The translations under genes and the position numbers were made by a program. Positions 37,286-46,896 of a stretch of DNA of 64,000 bases are shown here, piece by piece (position 1 is the first letter of the stretch; each line of letters begins with the position of its first letter). The DNA comes from Bradyrhizobium sp. B097 (GTDB taxonomy: Bacteria > Pseudomonadota > Alphaproteobacteria > Rhizobiales > Xanthobacteraceae): NCBI RefSeq assembly GCF_038957035.1, contig NZ_CP152412.1, positions 3,468,501 to 3,532,500 on the forward strand, in the 5' to 3' direction. The notes beneath the pieces are model-generated. The model ran no database searches. It was given only the letters and a program-made list of their open reading frames with translations, and was not told the DNA's origin.

Positions 37286-37546
37286 CTAGGTTGCGCCGCG
37301 GATCGCGCGCCAGGCAAAGATGATAATCACTGCGCCGATGAAGCCGGCGACGAGATAGCCGATCCATCCTCCGCCGAGCGATACGCCGAGCAGACCCAAC
37401 AGCCAGTTCGCCAGCGCGGCGCCGACGATGCCGAGGATGATATTCATGAAGATGCCGGTTCCGGTCTTCATGAACATCTCGGCGAGCCAGCCGGCCAATC
37501 CGCCGACGATGATTGCGGCGATCCATCCAACTTGAGGGTCGTTCAT
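37286..37546 (-). CDS. GlsB/YeaQ/YmgE family small membrane protein
   Basis: 86 residues, three hydrophobic helices with glycine-rich motifs: WIAAIIVGGLAGWLAE, GIFMNIILGIVGAALANWLL and GYLVAGFIGAVIIIFAWRAI. This matches the transglycosylase-associated (YeaQ/YmgE) family, usually stress-induced; its function is not established. The start MNDPQ at 37546 has GGAG 8 bp upstream. Confidence 0.85.
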   Translation of the reverse strand: MNDPQVGWIAAIIVGGLAGWLAEMFMKTGTGIFMNIILGIVGAALANWLLGLLGVSLGGGWIGYLVAGFIGAVIIIFAWRAIRGAT

Positions 37547-37664
37547 CTCAGGACTCCCTAGGGTCAGCAGTCCGGCCAGCATACCTGAGAATCACGTCGC
37601 GGCATGTGACCAATGGCAGGTTGTGCGCAACTTGTCGGCCGCGACGATGCCGTCAGCGTTGCAG

Positions 37665-38141
37665 TCAGCCTTGCCGCCCACGGCGCTGCCGCCGTTCGGC
37701 CGCCGTGATCAGGACACGGGGGCCCGGGCCCTGGGCGCCGAGCCTGTCGTCGCCGTTGCGCAGCGGGCAATCGGTGACGGACAGGCAGCCGCAGCCGATG
37801 CAGCTGAACAGCTTGTCTCGGAGGTCCGTGAGATCGCTGATGCGCTGCTGCAGCGCCGCGGTCCAGGCGCGCATCGCGCGCTCCCATTCGCGCATGGTCG
37901 GGGCGCGATCGAGCGGTATCGCGGCGAAGGTTTGCCTGATCTCCTCCAGCGGAATCCCGGCGCGCTGCGCGATCCGGATCACCGCGATGCGCCGCAGCAC
38001 GCCGCGCATGTAGCGGCGCTGGTTGCCGCTGGTGCGCCGGCTCGCGATCAGCCCCTTGCTCTCGTAGAAGTGAAGGGTGGAGACGGCGAGGCCGCTGCGC
38101 CGCGCCACTTCGCCGACCGAAAGCTCCTGAGGAAGCGTCAT
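37665..38141 (-). CDS. soxR: redox-sensitive transcriptional activator SoxR
   Basis: A 158-residue MerR-family regulator. The N-terminal HTH (LSVGEVARRSGLAVSTLHFY, ESKGLIASRRTSGNQRRY) is followed by a dimer helix and the [2Fe-2S] ligands Cys114, Cys117, Cys119 and Cys125 in CIGCGCLSVTDC. Oxidation of the cluster by redox-cycling compounds activates target promoters. It is divergent from an RND efflux operon whose promoter contains a SoxR-type dyad, so regulation is predicted with good confidence. The C-terminal extension past residue 130 is longer than in E. coli. Confidence 0.95.
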   Translation of the reverse strand: MTLPQELSVGEVARRSGLAVSTLHFYESKGLIASRRTSGNQRRYMRGVLRRIAVIRIAQRAGIPLEEIRQTFAAIPLDRAPTMREWERAMRAWTAALQQRISDLTDLRDKLFSCIGCGCLSVTDCPLRNGDDRLGAQGPGPRVLITAAERRQRRGRQG

Positions 38142-38183
38142 CGATCCGAAATCCCGGATTAGAAGTCCTGCAAGCTGCCGGCC

Positions 38184-38214
38184 TTGACCTCAACTATACT
38201 TGAGGTTCTATAAC
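38184..38214 (+). promoter_or_regulatory. SoxR-dependent promoter of the RND efflux operon
   Basis: The -35 element TTGACC (38184-38189) and -10 TATAAC (38209-38214) are separated by 19 bp, the overlong spacer typical of MerR/SoxR promoters. The spacer contains the near-palindrome CCTCAACTATACTTGAGG (38188-38205), which closely matches the SoxR box (CCTCAAGN4CTTGAGG-like). It lies 46 bp upstream of the soxR start and about 60 bp before the adaptor start. Confidence 0.85.
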
Positions 38215-38276
38215 AGTTGCGGGCTTGCAGGGGCAAGCTTCCGGCCGAGATGCCGGGGTTCATTCTTGGAAGCGAA

Positions 38277-39392
38277 ATGCCGTCCGCATCATCCTCGTCG
38301 CGCCGCTGGCTCGGGCTTCGCGCCAAGCCGCTCGGCATCACCCTTGCCCTGCTGATCTGTGCCGCGGCCGCCTTGTTCGCCTGGCGAGCCGGCGGCTCCA
38401 GTGCGTCCGCCAAGGCCACGACCGAGGCCCCGCCGACGCCGGTGGCGGCCATGGTGGTGCGGACCGAAACCTTGCCGCGCGCGATCGAGGCGATCGGCTC
38501 GTTGCAGGCAGTGCGGCAGGTGATTCTGGCGCCCGAAGTTGCCGGCCGCGTCACCGCGATCAATTTCGATGCCGGCACCGATGTCGCCGAGGGCGCGGCG
38601 CTGGTGCAGCTCTATGACGCGCCGCTGCGCGCCTCGCGCGCGGTTGCGGTTTCCAAGGGTCGGTTTGCGCAATTGCAGGAGAAGCGTTCGCAGGGCCTCG
38701 CGCCCTCCGGCTTCGTGACCCAGGAGACGCTGCAACAGCGGCAGGAAGACCTGAAGCAGGCCGACGCCTCGGTCGAGCAGCTCGATGCGCAGATCGCGCA
38801 GACAACGATCCGCGCGCCGTTCGCAGGCCAGATCGGCCTGCGCAAGGTCAATCTCGGCCAATACGTCAATGCCGGCGATGCGCTCGCCACGCTGACCGCG
38901 CTCGACCAGCTCTATGCCAATTTCACCGTTCCGCAGCAGCGCCTGTCAAATCTGAAGGTGGGAGGCACGGTGACGATCCGTACCGATGCTTTCCCCGATC
39001 GGGTGTTCGAGGCCAAGATCAACGCCATCGAACCGCAGGTCGCCGAGGACACCCGCAATGTCCTCGTGCAGGCTTTATTCAGCAATCCCGACCGGCTGCT
39101 GCGGCCTGGGCTCTTCGTGATGGTGAACGTCGTGCTGCCGCCGCAGCTCGACGCCATCGTGGTGCCCGTCACCGCGATCCAGACCAGCGCCTCCGGCGAG
39201 AGCGTGCTCGTGGTGCGCGACAACAAGGCGATCGGCGTCGCCGTCAGGACCGGGCAGCGCATCGGCGAGCGCGTCGTGGTGGAGCACGGGCTTTCGCCGG
39301 GCGATCACATCGTAACCGCGGGCCAGCTTCGCGTCATGCCCGGTGCTGCCGTCCAGATGACCATGGCGGAGACGCCGGAGAAGGGGCGATGA
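38277..39392 (+). CDS. RND efflux periplasmic adaptor (membrane fusion protein)
   Basis: 371 residues. An N-terminal membrane anchor (LGITLALLICAAAALFAW) is followed by a lipoyl/biotinyl-type half motif, the coiled-coil hairpin (RFAQLQEKRSQGLAPSGF to EDLKQADASVEQLDAQ), the other lipoyl half (TTIRAPFAGQIGLRKVNLGQ), a beta barrel and a C-terminal membrane-proximal domain. It links an inner-membrane RND pump to an outer membrane channel. ATG 38277 gives a normal signal anchor; an upstream TTG (38217) or ATG (38250) would add polar residues. It is the first gene under the SoxR-type promoter. Confidence 0.92.
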   Translation: MPSASSSSRRWLGLRAKPLGITLALLICAAAALFAWRAGGSSASAKATTEAPPTPVAAMVVRTETLPRAIEAIGSLQAVRQVILAPEVAGRVTAINFDAGTDVAEGAALVQLYDAPLRASRAVAVSKGRFAQLQEKRSQGLAPSGFVTQETLQQRQEDLKQADASVEQLDAQIAQTTIRAPFAGQIGLRKVNLGQYVNAGDALATLTALDQLYANFTVPQQRLSNLKVGGTVTIRTDAFPDRVFEAKINAIEPQVAEDTRNVLVQALFSNPDRLLRPGLFVMVNVVLPPQLDAIVVPVTAIQTSASGESVLVVRDNKAIGVAVRTGQRIGERVVVEHGLSPGDHIVTAGQLRVMPGAAVQMTMAETPEKGR

Positions 39393-39438
39393 GCATGATC
39401 CGGAAAAGTGCGAAGCGGTTTTCCGGAGAGATCATGCT
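39392..39438 (+). repeat. 47-nt palindromic repeat, family B copy 2
   Basis: Same length and layout as the element at 16780-16826, differing at several positions in the central arms. Its first base is the last base of the adaptor stop codon. It lies between the adaptor and pump genes, so a stem-loop would form inside the efflux mRNA. Confidence 0.82.
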
Positions 39439-39499
39439 CAAAAAAGAACTGAACTACCTCGACGCTCGCGCCTGAGCACGATGGTCTAAGGCAGGCATC

Positions 39500-42400
39500 A
39501 TGCATTTCACCGACATCTTCATCCGCCGGCCGATTCTTGCGACGGTTGTCAGCCTGCTGATCCTCTTGATCGGCACCGCGGCGATGGTCTCGCTGCCGGT
39601 GCGGCAATATCCCAGCATGGAGAGCGCCACCATCCAGGTCGACGTGTCGTTTCCCGGCGCGACCCAGGACGTCATGCAGGGCTTCGTCACCTCGGTGATC
39701 GCGCAATCGATCGCGACCGCCAACGGCATCGAATACATGACCTCGAATTCGACGCTGGGCACAAGCCAGATCAAGGCCAAGCTGGTGCTCAACGCCAATG
39801 CCGACCGCGCCATGACGGAAGTGCTCGCCAAGGTGCAGCAGGTCAAGTACCGCATGCCGGCCGGCGTGTTCGACCCCGTCATCACCAAGATCACCGATGG
39901 CGCATCGGCGGTGCAGTACATTGCCTTCACCAGCGACACGCTGACGCCGGCGCAGATCACCGACTTCGCCACCCGCGTGGCGCAGCCGTTGTTGACTTCG
40001 GTGCCCGGCGTCGCCTCGGCCGACACGTCAGGCGGATCGTCGCTTGCGATGCGGGTGTGGATCGATCCGTTCAAGCTGGCATCGCGCGGCCTGACCGCGG
40101 CCGATATCGCCGCTGCGCTGCGCTCCAACAATGTGCAGGCGGCGCCCGGACGGCTGCGCGGCGAGATGACCGTGACCAACATCACGGCGGCGACCGACCT
40201 GCGCAATCTCGACGATTTCCGCAAGATGGTGATCAAGACCGGCGCCGGCGGCGGCCTGGTGCGGCTCGGCGATGTCGCGACGCTCGAGATCGGCGGCGAG
40301 AATTACGATTCCAATGCGCGCGACAGCGGCAGGCCCACCGTCTATATCGCGGTGCAGCCGACGCCTGACGGCAACCCACTGGAGATCGTCGCCGCCACCG
40401 CCAAGGTGATCGAGGACCTCAACCGCGTCGCACCGCCCGGTTTGAACGTCGCCGACGTCTTCAACATCGTGCACTTCGTCAAGGCCTCGATATCAGAGGT
40501 GCAGCACGCGCTGGCCGAGGCGATCCTGATCGTCGTGGTGGTGATCCTGCTGTTCCTGGGATCGTTCCGCTCAGTACTGATCCCGGTCGTCACCGTGCCG
40601 CTGTCGCTGGTCGGTACCGCGGCGATGATGCTGGCGCTCGGCTTCTCCATCAATCTGTTGACGTTGCTCGCGATGGTGCTGGCGATCGGGCTGGTGGTCG
40701 ACGACGCCATCGTCGTCGTGGAAAATATCCATCGCCACATCGAGGAGGGCTTAAGTCCCGGCGACGCAGCCCTGATCGGGGCGCGCGAAATCATCGGCCC
40801 CGTGATCGCGATGACGATCACGCTGGCCGCGGTCTATGCGCCGATCGGCCTGATGGGCGGCCTGACCGGCAGCCTGTTCCGCGAATTCGCCTTCACGCTG
40901 GCAGGCTCGGTGGTGGTCTCGGGCGTCATCGCGCTGACCCTGTCGCCGATGATGAGCGCGCAGCTGCTGGGCGAGGCGACCTCGCACGGCCGGTTTGCCC
41001 GCTTCGTCGAGCATCAGTTCTCAAAGCTGTCGCGCGGCTACAGCCGGCTGCTGGCTGCGACGCTGAAGATGCGCGCCGCGGTGCTCGTGGTTGCGGTCAG
41101 CGTGCTGGCGGCGATCGTGGTGCTGTTTCTCGGCAGCCAGCGCGAGCTCGCGCCGTCCGAGGACCAGGGCTACGTGTTCACCGTGCTCCGCGCGCCGCAA
41201 TATGCCAGCGTCGACTACACCACGCGCTACACCGACCAGGTCGAGCAGCTGTTTCGCTCGTTCCCGGAGTATCATGCGAGCTGGGTCATCAACGGCACCG
41301 ACGGCCAAAACCATGCTTTCGGCGGCATTACGCTGACCGATTGGGACAAGCGCAAGCGCTCGGCCAACGACATCCAGAACCAGCTCTACGGCATGTCCTA
41401 TGGCGTGCTCGGCGCCAGCGTGACGCCGTTCCAGCCCGCCGCTTTGCCGGCCGCGACCGGCGGCCTGCCGTTCCAGATGGTGGTGCGCTCGGCCGGTGAT
41501 TTCTCAACCATCTATCAGGAGGTCGAGACGCTGAAGCAGGCGGCCTGGAAGAGCGGGCTGTTCGTCTTCGTCGACAGCGATCTTGCGTTCGACAGCCCGA
41601 CTGCGCGGATCACCATCGATCACGCCAAGGCGGCCGAGGCCGGCGTCAGCATGCAGACCATCGCCGATACGCTCGCGGTGTTGGTCGGCGAGAACTACGT
41701 CAACCGCTTCAACTTCTTCGAACGCTCCTACGAGGTGATCCCGCAGGTGCGCCAGGTCGACCGGGTCACGCCGGACAGTCTCGGAAACTTCAATGTCCGT
41801 TCGAGCTCGGGGCAGATGTTCCCGCTGTCGACGGTGATCAAGGTCAACGTCAAGCCCGAACCGAACCGGCTGCCGCAGTTCAACCAGATGAATGCGGCGA
41901 CGATCTCGGCCGTGCTCAAGCCCGGCGTCACCATGGGGCAGGCGGTGTCGTTCATGCAGGCGCAAAAACTGTCGCCGGGCATGACCGTCGACTGGCTGTC
42001 GGACAGCCGGCAATATGTCCAGGAGGGCAACCGCCTGATCGTCACCTTCGGCATGGCGCTGATCGTGATCTTCCTGGTGCTGGCGGCGCAGTTCGAGAGT
42101 TTCCGCGATCCGCTGGTTATCATGGTCACGGTGCCGCTCGCGGTCTGCGGCGCGCTGCTGCCGCTGTATTTCGGCTTCACCACGCTGAACATCTACACCC
42201 AGATCGGCCTCGTCACCCTGATCGGGCTGATCTCCAAGCACGGCATCCTGATGGTGAGTTTCGCTAACGAGATCCAGCACCATGAGGGGCTCGACCGCGT
42301 CGCCGCGATCCAGAAGGCGGCCGCGGTGCGGATGCGGCCGGTGCTGATGACGACGGCCGCGATGGTCGCGGGCCTTGCGCCGCTGCTCTATGCCGACGGC

Positions 42401-42577
42401 GCCGGCGCGGCGAGCCGCTTTGCCATCGGTATCGTCGTGGTGATGGGGATGCTGATCGGCACGCTGTTCACGCTGTTCGTGCTGCCGACCTTCTACATCC
42501 TGATCGCCCGCGACCACCGCGCGGCGGCCGCCCCGCGTCTCGAAAGCGTGGCGGCCAGGGGTGAGATCGCGGCGTAG
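39500..42577 (+). CDS. RND multidrug efflux permease (MexI-like)
   Basis: 1025 residues with twelve transmembrane helices and two large periplasmic loops. Features: MHFTDIFIRRPILATVVSLLI, the first porter segment (VRQYPSMESATIQVDVSFPG), the proton-relay stretch GLVVDDAIVVVENIHRHIEE, and the second half GLITLIGLISKHGIL-like region (LVTLIGLISKHGILMVSFAN). It pairs with the adaptor upstream and needs a TolC-type channel encoded elsewhere. The soxR linkage resembles the MexGHI pump, which exports redox-active dyes and phenazines. The 62-bp gap holds a palindromic repeat. Confidence 0.93.
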   Translation: MHFTDIFIRRPILATVVSLLILLIGTAAMVSLPVRQYPSMESATIQVDVSFPGATQDVMQGFVTSVIAQSIATANGIEYMTSNSTLGTSQIKAKLVLNANADRAMTEVLAKVQQVKYRMPAGVFDPVITKITDGASAVQYIAFTSDTLTPAQITDFATRVAQPLLTSVPGVASADTSGGSSLAMRVWIDPFKLASRGLTAADIAAALRSNNVQAAPGRLRGEMTVTNITAATDLRNLDDFRKMVIKTGAGGGLVRLGDVATLEIGGENYDSNARDSGRPTVYIAVQPTPDGNPLEIVAATAKVIEDLNRVAPPGLNVADVFNIVHFVKASISEVQHALAEAILIVVVVILLFLGSFRSVLIPVVTVPLSLVGTAAMMLALGFSINLLTLLAMVLAIGLVVDDAIVVVENIHRHIEEGLSPGDAALIGAREIIGPVIAMTITLAAVYAPIGLMGGLTGSLFREFAFTLAGSVVVSGVIALTLSPMMSAQLLGEATSHGRFARFVEHQFSKLSRGYSRLLAATLKMRAAVLVVAVSVLAAIVVLFLGSQRELAPSEDQGYVFTVLRAPQYASVDYTTRYTDQVEQLFRSFPEYHASWVINGTDGQNHAFGGITLTDWDKRKRSANDIQNQLYGMSYGVLGASVTPFQPAALPAATGGLPFQMVVRSAGDFSTIYQEVETLKQAAWKSGLFVFVDSDLAFDSPTARITIDHAKAAEAGVSMQTIADTLAVLVGENYVNRFNFFERSYEVIPQVRQVDRVTPDSLGNFNVRSSSGQMFPLSTVIKVNVKPEPNRLPQFNQMNAATISAVLKPGVTMGQAVSFMQAQKLSPGMTVDWLSDSRQYVQEGNRLIVTFGMALIVIFLVLAAQFESFRDPLVIMVTVPLAVCGALLPLYFGFTTLNIYTQIGLVTLIGLISKHGILMVSFANEIQHHEGLDRVAAIQKAAAVRMRPVLMTTAAMVAGLAPLLYADGAGAASRFAIGIVVVMGMLIGTLFTLFVLPTFYILIARDHRAAAAPRLESVAARGEIAA

Positions 42578-42626
42578 GGAGCGGTAGTCTCTTTGACTGA
42601 AGCGGTCCTTCGACGAACTCGCTTCA

Positions 42627-42741
42627 CCTCTCCCGCTTGCGGGGGAGGTCGACGCGCGTAGCGCGGCGGGTGGGGGCTCTCTCCACGATGTGACTCGCGG
42701 AGAGAGCCCCCACCCTAGCCCTCCCCCGCAAGCGGGAGAGG
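42627..42741. repeat. palindromic intergenic repeat, family D
   Basis: A 115-bp element with complementary outer arms CCTCTCCCGCTTGCGGGGGAGG and CCTCCCCCGCAAGCGGGAGAGG and inner GGTGGGGGCTCTCTCC/GGAGAGAGCCCCCACC arms. It occupies the gap between the RND pump and the acyltransferase genes. Similar elements are dispersed in many Bradyrhizobium genomes. Confidence 0.8.
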
Positions 42742-42777
42742 GGACGCAGCTCAGATGCCGCAATGTCAATGCTCTAG

Positions 42778-43962
42778 CTAAAGAACGTATTTGGCGCCCG
42801 GCAGCTTGCGCAGCACGGCTGTCGCGGCCCAGCTCAGCGCCACGGTGGCGAAGAACGCGATGGCGGCCTTGGCGATTGCCGGCAATTCCATATCGAACAG
42901 CCAGTATTGCAGCCACAGCACGATCGGATAATGCACCAGGAACATGCCGTAGGCGTCGCCCTGCATGCGGTCGAGCAGCGTCGGTCCCGGCGCTTTCGAT
43001 TGCAGGAAGTAGGCCAGGATCGCAAACAGGATCGAGGCGCTGAACAGCACGTAGAAGGTGCCGTAGGACGCGAGATACCAGCCCGGCAGCGGATCGGGGT
43101 TACCGATGATCCCGCGCTTGATGTAGATCATCACCCACATCAGACAGTAGGGGATCACCGTGATCCCGGTCCAGAACCAGCGGCGCTCGGTCAGCCGTCC
43201 GTGGGCGCTGAGCAGGCCGCCCTCGAGGTTTGCCGCCCCGATCCCTGCACCGATGAAGAAGTAGGACGCATACAGCAGCACCCGGCTCGCCTGCACCGAG
43301 AACGGTCCGAGTTCGAACCAGTAGTTCTGGCCGTAATGGACCAGCATCGGCAAATAGGCGGCGGCACTGACGACGACCAGGAACAGCCAGAACTTCGAGG
43401 GACGTTGAAATCCCTTGATCGACAGACGGTTGATCGGCTCGAGCAGGCGCGACGACACCCGGTACAGCACGCTCGCCGTCACGTCGAAGGTCATCAGGAC
43501 CCAGACGAACCAGATCGGGCCGCTTGGCCAGGGCCCGAAAATCATGGTCTTCCACCAGAATTCGGAGAAGGTCAGGTCCGGGGTCGCACGCAGCGCGATC
43601 GCGTAATAGGCGATCGGAATCACGGTGAACGCGCAGATCACGAAGGGCAGGCCGAGCCGCAGCAGCCGGTCGCGCAGGAAGATCAGCCACGGCTTGTGGC
43701 CGAGCCCGGGCCAGACGAACAGCCCCGACAGGAAGAAGAACATCGCCATGAAAAAGCTGTCGGTGGCGAGCACGACGCAGTCGAAACCGATCCAGGACGT
43801 CGGGTCGGTGTGCCCGAAATGGGTGTAGGGGATCACCGCGTGATGCAGCAGAACGACCAGCGTCAGGAAGGTGCGTGCGCGGTCGAGGGCGACGTTGCGC
43901 TTGTGAAGCTTCGGTGCTGCCTGGACGTCGACGGCCGGAGCCGCGTGAGCAATCGATTTCAT
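42778..43962 (-). CDS. acyltransferase family 3 membrane protein
   Basis: About 394 residues, ten or so transmembrane helices. It has the Acyl_transf_3 pattern: [20 protein letters not shown] (with the catalytic-type His), [30 protein letters not shown] and [17 protein letters not shown]. Members transfer acyl groups onto extracytoplasmic sugars or lipids. [12 protein letters not shown] at 43962 is preferred, after GGGGGC; the open frame continues to 44241 in low-complexity sequence. Its substrate is unknown and no glycan operon is adjacent. Confidence 0.85.
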   Translation of the reverse strand: MKSIAHAAPAVDVQAAPKLHKRNVALDRARTFLTLVVLLHHAVIPYTHFGHTDPTSWIGFDCVVLATDSFFMAMFFFLSGLFVWPGLGHKPWLIFLRDRLLRLGLPFVICAFTVIPIAYYAIALRATPDLTFSEFWWKTMIFGPWPSGPIWFVWVLMTFDVTASVLYRVSSRLLEPINRLSIKGFQRPSKFWLFLVVVSAAAYLPMLVHYGQNYWFELGPFSVQASRVLLYASYFFIGAGIGAANLEGGLLSAHGRLTERRWFWTGITVIPYCLMWVMIYIKRGIIGNPDPLPGWYLASYGTFYVLFSASILFAILAYFLQSKAPGPTLLDRMQGDAYGMFLVHYPIVLWLQYWLFDMELPAIAKAAIAFFATVALSWAATAVLRKLPGAKYVL

Positions 43963-44146
43963 GGTGCCCCCAGCCGGGTCTGCACCCGGATGTTGCAATC
44001 GGGAACCCGATTCAGCAAGGCCCAATTGTCCCGATTCCGTGGTGTCGAGGTCGGTCATTTCAGTGGATCTGTTTCGTTCTGGAACCGGGGTCGGTGGCGG
44101 GCGTTGTCGGGCGGACGCGCTGAGCGCGCGGTTTGTGGAGCGAGCA

Positions 44147-44320
44147 ATGACACTGCTGAAATGGGCGTTGATCTTCCTTGTCGTCTCGATCATCGCGGGC
44201 CTGCTCGGCTTCACCGGCATTTCCGCCGCCTCCGCCGACATCGCGCGCTTCCTGTTCTACGTGTTCGTCGTGATCTTCCTGGTGCTGCTGATCCTTGGGC
44301 TCACGATATTCAGGGTCTAG
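44147..44320 (+). CDS. DUF1328 small membrane protein (YtjA-like)
   Basis: 57 residues with two helices: [20 protein letters not shown] and [20 protein letters not shown], exactly the DUF1328 layout. The start ATG 44147 follows GTGGAG. The longer upstream frame overlaps the start of the divergent acyltransferase gene and is not believed. Its function is unknown; such proteins are often stress-associated. Confidence 0.85.
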   Translation: MTLLKWALIFLVVSIIAGLLGFTGISAASADIARFLFYVFVVIFLVLLILGLTIFRV

Positions 44321-44448
44321 CAGCGATCCGGCCGAACACTCCCGTCGTCATGCCCGGGCCTCACCCAGGCATTTCCGTTTTTTCAGGCCGGGCGGGCACG
44401 CGCCGAAACGGCCGGGCGAGGCCCGGCGCGTGCGGCAGGCGCGATGGT

Positions 44449-44808
44449 CTAGGCGACTTCCTCGATCTTCACCTTGTCCGGATAGAAGGCGAGGTGGCCG
44501 GCGATCTCGGTCATGGCCGGGAACGGCGCCTCATAGGTCCAGATCGCATTGTCCAGCGTCTTGCCGTTGGCCTTGATGCTGAAATAGTTCGCATCCCCCT
44601 TGTAGGGGCAATGCGTGGTCCGCTCGGTGCGGGCCAACAGCTCCATGTTGGCGTCCTGCCGGGGGACGTATTGCACGGCCGGATAGCTCGCTTCCTTCAA
44701 GGTCAGCGCATGGGTGGTCTCGGCGATGACGACGCCATCGGCGGTGATGCGGACACGCTTCGCATTGGGCGTGATCGTGATCGGATGGTCGGGGCCGGGG
44801 AGCTTCAT
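44449..44808 (-). CDS. DUF427 domain protein
   Basis: 119 residues of a compact beta protein: GPDHPITITPNAKRVRITAD, VIAETTHALTLKEASYPAVQ, TTHCPYKGDANYFSI and WTYEAPFPAMTEIAGHLAFY. The CPYKGDAxYF motif is the DUF427 hallmark. The biochemical role is not known. A single gene on the minus strand, 128 bp after the DUF1328 gene. Confidence 0.88.
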   Translation of the reverse strand: MKLPGPDHPITITPNAKRVRITADGVVIAETTHALTLKEASYPAVQYVPRQDANMELLARTERTTHCPYKGDANYFSIKANGKTLDNAIWTYEAPFPAMTEIAGHLAFYPDKVKIEEVA

Positions 44809-45018
44809 GATTCTGCGCCTCTTCTGGTCATTTCGGCGTGATGGCTTGTGACCGATTGATGCAGGTTTAAATCGCTGGGAATGGGAATATAGTGTGCCCC
44901 AGGATGACCTAGAAGACCTCAAGCGTCGGGTTTTATCTGAGGTTTTATCTTGGGTTTTGTCTTGGTTTTCCTGGCCGAATCGGCCCTGATTCGAATGACC
45001 TGACGGAGGTGGACTGGG

Positions 45019-45255
45019 ATGCCGATGGACGCCCGTGATATCGAATCGATGATCAAGGCAGCGATCCCTGATGCCGAGGTGACGATCCGTGATCTGGCCG
45101 GCGACGGCGACCACTACGCGGCCACTGTCGTTTCCGAGTCATTCCGCGGCAAGTCCCGCGTTCAGCAGCACCAGATCGTCTACCAGTCGCTGAAGGGCCA
45201 GATGGGCGGCGTGTTGCACGCGCTGGCCCTGCAGACCGGCGTGCCGGAAGGCTAG
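45019..45255 (+). CDS. bolA: BolA family protein
   Basis: 78 residues, a BolA/IbaG-like class II KH-type fold: MDARDIESMIKAAIPDAEVT, GDGDHYAATVVSESFRGKSR and the helix HQIVYQSLKGQMGGVLHALA, including the conserved His of the HxIVY motif. BolA proteins bind [2Fe-2S] clusters with monothiol glutaredoxins; a CGFS glutaredoxin is encoded 4 kb away (49465). In alphaproteobacteria bolA often follows purL, which here is 8 kb upstream. Confidence 0.93.
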   Translation: MPMDARDIESMIKAAIPDAEVTIRDLAGDGDHYAATVVSESFRGKSRVQQHQIVYQSLKGQMGGVLHALALQTGVPEG

Positions 45256-45285
45256 TCCCCGGCAGCAGGGCGGGGGCCCCAAGCG

Positions 45286-46467
45286 ATGGCAGATAATCCT
45301 CGCGGCGCGATGTTTCGCGTCATCGTGCCGAACCAGCACAGCCGCGTCACCAATGCCGAGCTGTTCTTCGACCTCGTTTTCGTCTTCGCCGTCACGCAGC
45401 TGTCGCACACGCTGCTGCACCACTTCACCCCGCTGGGCGCGGTGCAGGTCACGGTGCTGTTCCTTGCAGTGTGGTGGGTGTGGGTCTACACCACCTGGGT
45501 CACCAACTGGCTCAATCCCGACCTGACGCCGGTTCGCCTGTTGCTGTTCGTCCTGATGCTGGGCGGGCTACTGCTGTCGACCTCGATCCCGTCCGCCTTT
45601 GAGGGCCGCGGGCTGTGGTTTGCCGGGACCTATGCAGCGATGCAGGTCGGCCGCACCGCGTTCTGGCTGCTGGCGACGCCGCGGAACCGGACCGCGGTGC
45701 GCCACAACGCAATCCGTATCCTGACCTGGCTGTCCTGCTCGGCCGTGCTCTGGGTTCTCGGCGGCTTCGCCGAGCACGAGACCCGGATGTGGCTCTGGAT
45801 CGCGGCGCTGGCCATCGAGTATGTCGCGCCGGCTCTGCGGTTCTGGACCCCTGGGCTCGGCTTCTCCTCGATGGAGGCCTGGTCGGTCGAAGGCGGCCAC
45901 ATGGCCGAGCGCTGTGCCGGCTTCATCATCATTGCGCTCGGCGAGGCGATCGTGGTCGACGGCGCGACCTTTGCCGAGCTGACCTGGACGCCGGAGAATG
46001 TCGCCGCGTTCATCTCGGCGCTGGTCGGCAGCATCGCGATGTGGTGGATCTATTTCCACAAGGGCGCCGAGGCCGGCGCGGACATGATCTCCAAGTCAGA
46101 GGAATCCGGCCGCGTGGCGCGGATCGCCTACACCTATCTGCACATGCCGATCGTCGGTGGCATCATCCTCACCGCAGTCGCCGACGAACTGGTGCTGAAG
46201 CACCCGTCCGGCCATTCCGACCTGAAGACCATCGTGAGCTCGGTCGGCGGCCCCGCGCTGTTCCTGGTCGGGACCATCCTGTTCAAATACGTGATCCGCA
46301 ACTTCCTGCAGCTCTCGCATGGCGTCGGCATCGTGGCGCTGGCGATCACGGCCTATTTTGCCCGCGAGATGTCGCCGCTGGTGCTTTCGATCGTCACCAC
46401 CGCGATCATGATCGTGGTCGCGGCGTGGGAATCGATCTCGCTGCGGTCGAGCGGGGAGGAAGAATAG
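45286..46467 (+). CDS. low temperature requirement protein A (LtrA)-like membrane protein
   Basis: 393 residues, about ten hydrophobic helices. The N-terminal VTNAELFFDLVFVFAVTQLS and the later GHMAERCAGFIIIALGEAIV match LtrA (PF06772), first described in Listeria for growth at low temperature. The biochemical role is unknown. It starts 30 bp after bolA in the same direction. The region following converges with a DUF4345 gene 8 bp away. Confidence 0.9.
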   Translation: MADNPRGAMFRVIVPNQHSRVTNAELFFDLVFVFAVTQLSHTLLHHFTPLGAVQVTVLFLAVWWVWVYTTWVTNWLNPDLTPVRLLLFVLMLGGLLLSTSIPSAFEGRGLWFAGTYAAMQVGRTAFWLLATPRNRTAVRHNAIRILTWLSCSAVLWVLGGFAEHETRMWLWIAALAIEYVAPALRFWTPGLGFSSMEAWSVEGGHMAERCAGFIIIALGEAIVVDGATFAELTWTPENVAAFISALVGSIAMWWIYFHKGAEAGADMISKSEESGRVARIAYTYLHMPIVGGIILTAVADELVLKHPSGHSDLKTIVSSVGGPALFLVGTILFKYVIRNFLQLSHGVGIVALAITAYFAREMSPLVLSIVTTAIMIVVAAWESISLRSSGEEE

Positions 46468-46475
46468 TCGGGGCG

Positions 46476-46871
46476 CTACCGGCGACCGGCCGTGGCCACG
46501 CGGTGCTGCCAATAGACGAACAGCGGCGCGCCGATCACTTCGAGCGCGGTGAAGCCCACGAAGGGCAGCGGCGGCAGGCCAACCATCACCATCGACAGCA
46601 TCCTGCCGATGCCGCCGAGGAAGATGCCGCCCCAGACCACGCGGAACAGCACGGTCTCGCTTTCGATCCGCGGCACCAGCCAGAGCAGAGCGAGGCCGAG
46701 ACCAAGCCAGACCCCGCCGAAGAAGCGCAGATTGCTGTCGAGCACCGGCAGCATTGGCACGCCCGACGAGGCGTAGAGCGGGTCGCTCACGCCGAGCATT
46801 GTGATGATGCCGGTCAGGATCGGGACGAGGGCGAGCAGGGCCGTCGCGATCTGCAGCGCACGCCGGCCCAT
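46476..46871 (-). CDS. DUF4345 membrane protein
   Basis: 131 residues, four hydrophobic helices: ALQIATALLALVPILTGIIT, DSNLRFFGGVWLGLGLALLW, GGIFLGGIGRMLSMVMVGLP and FTALEVIGAPLFVYWQHRVA. This matches DUF4345. The start MGRRALQ at 46871 has a GGGG segment upstream. Function unknown. It is co-oriented with egtB and egtD, 25 bp downstream of egtD. Confidence 0.8.
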   Translation of the reverse strand: MGRRALQIATALLALVPILTGIITMLGVSDPLYASSGVPMLPVLDSNLRFFGGVWLGLGLALLWLVPRIESETVLFRVVWGGIFLGGIGRMLSMVMVGLPPLPFVGFTALEVIGAPLFVYWQHRVATAGRR

Positions 46872-46896
46872 GATTGTTGCCCCGTTCGGTTTGGTC

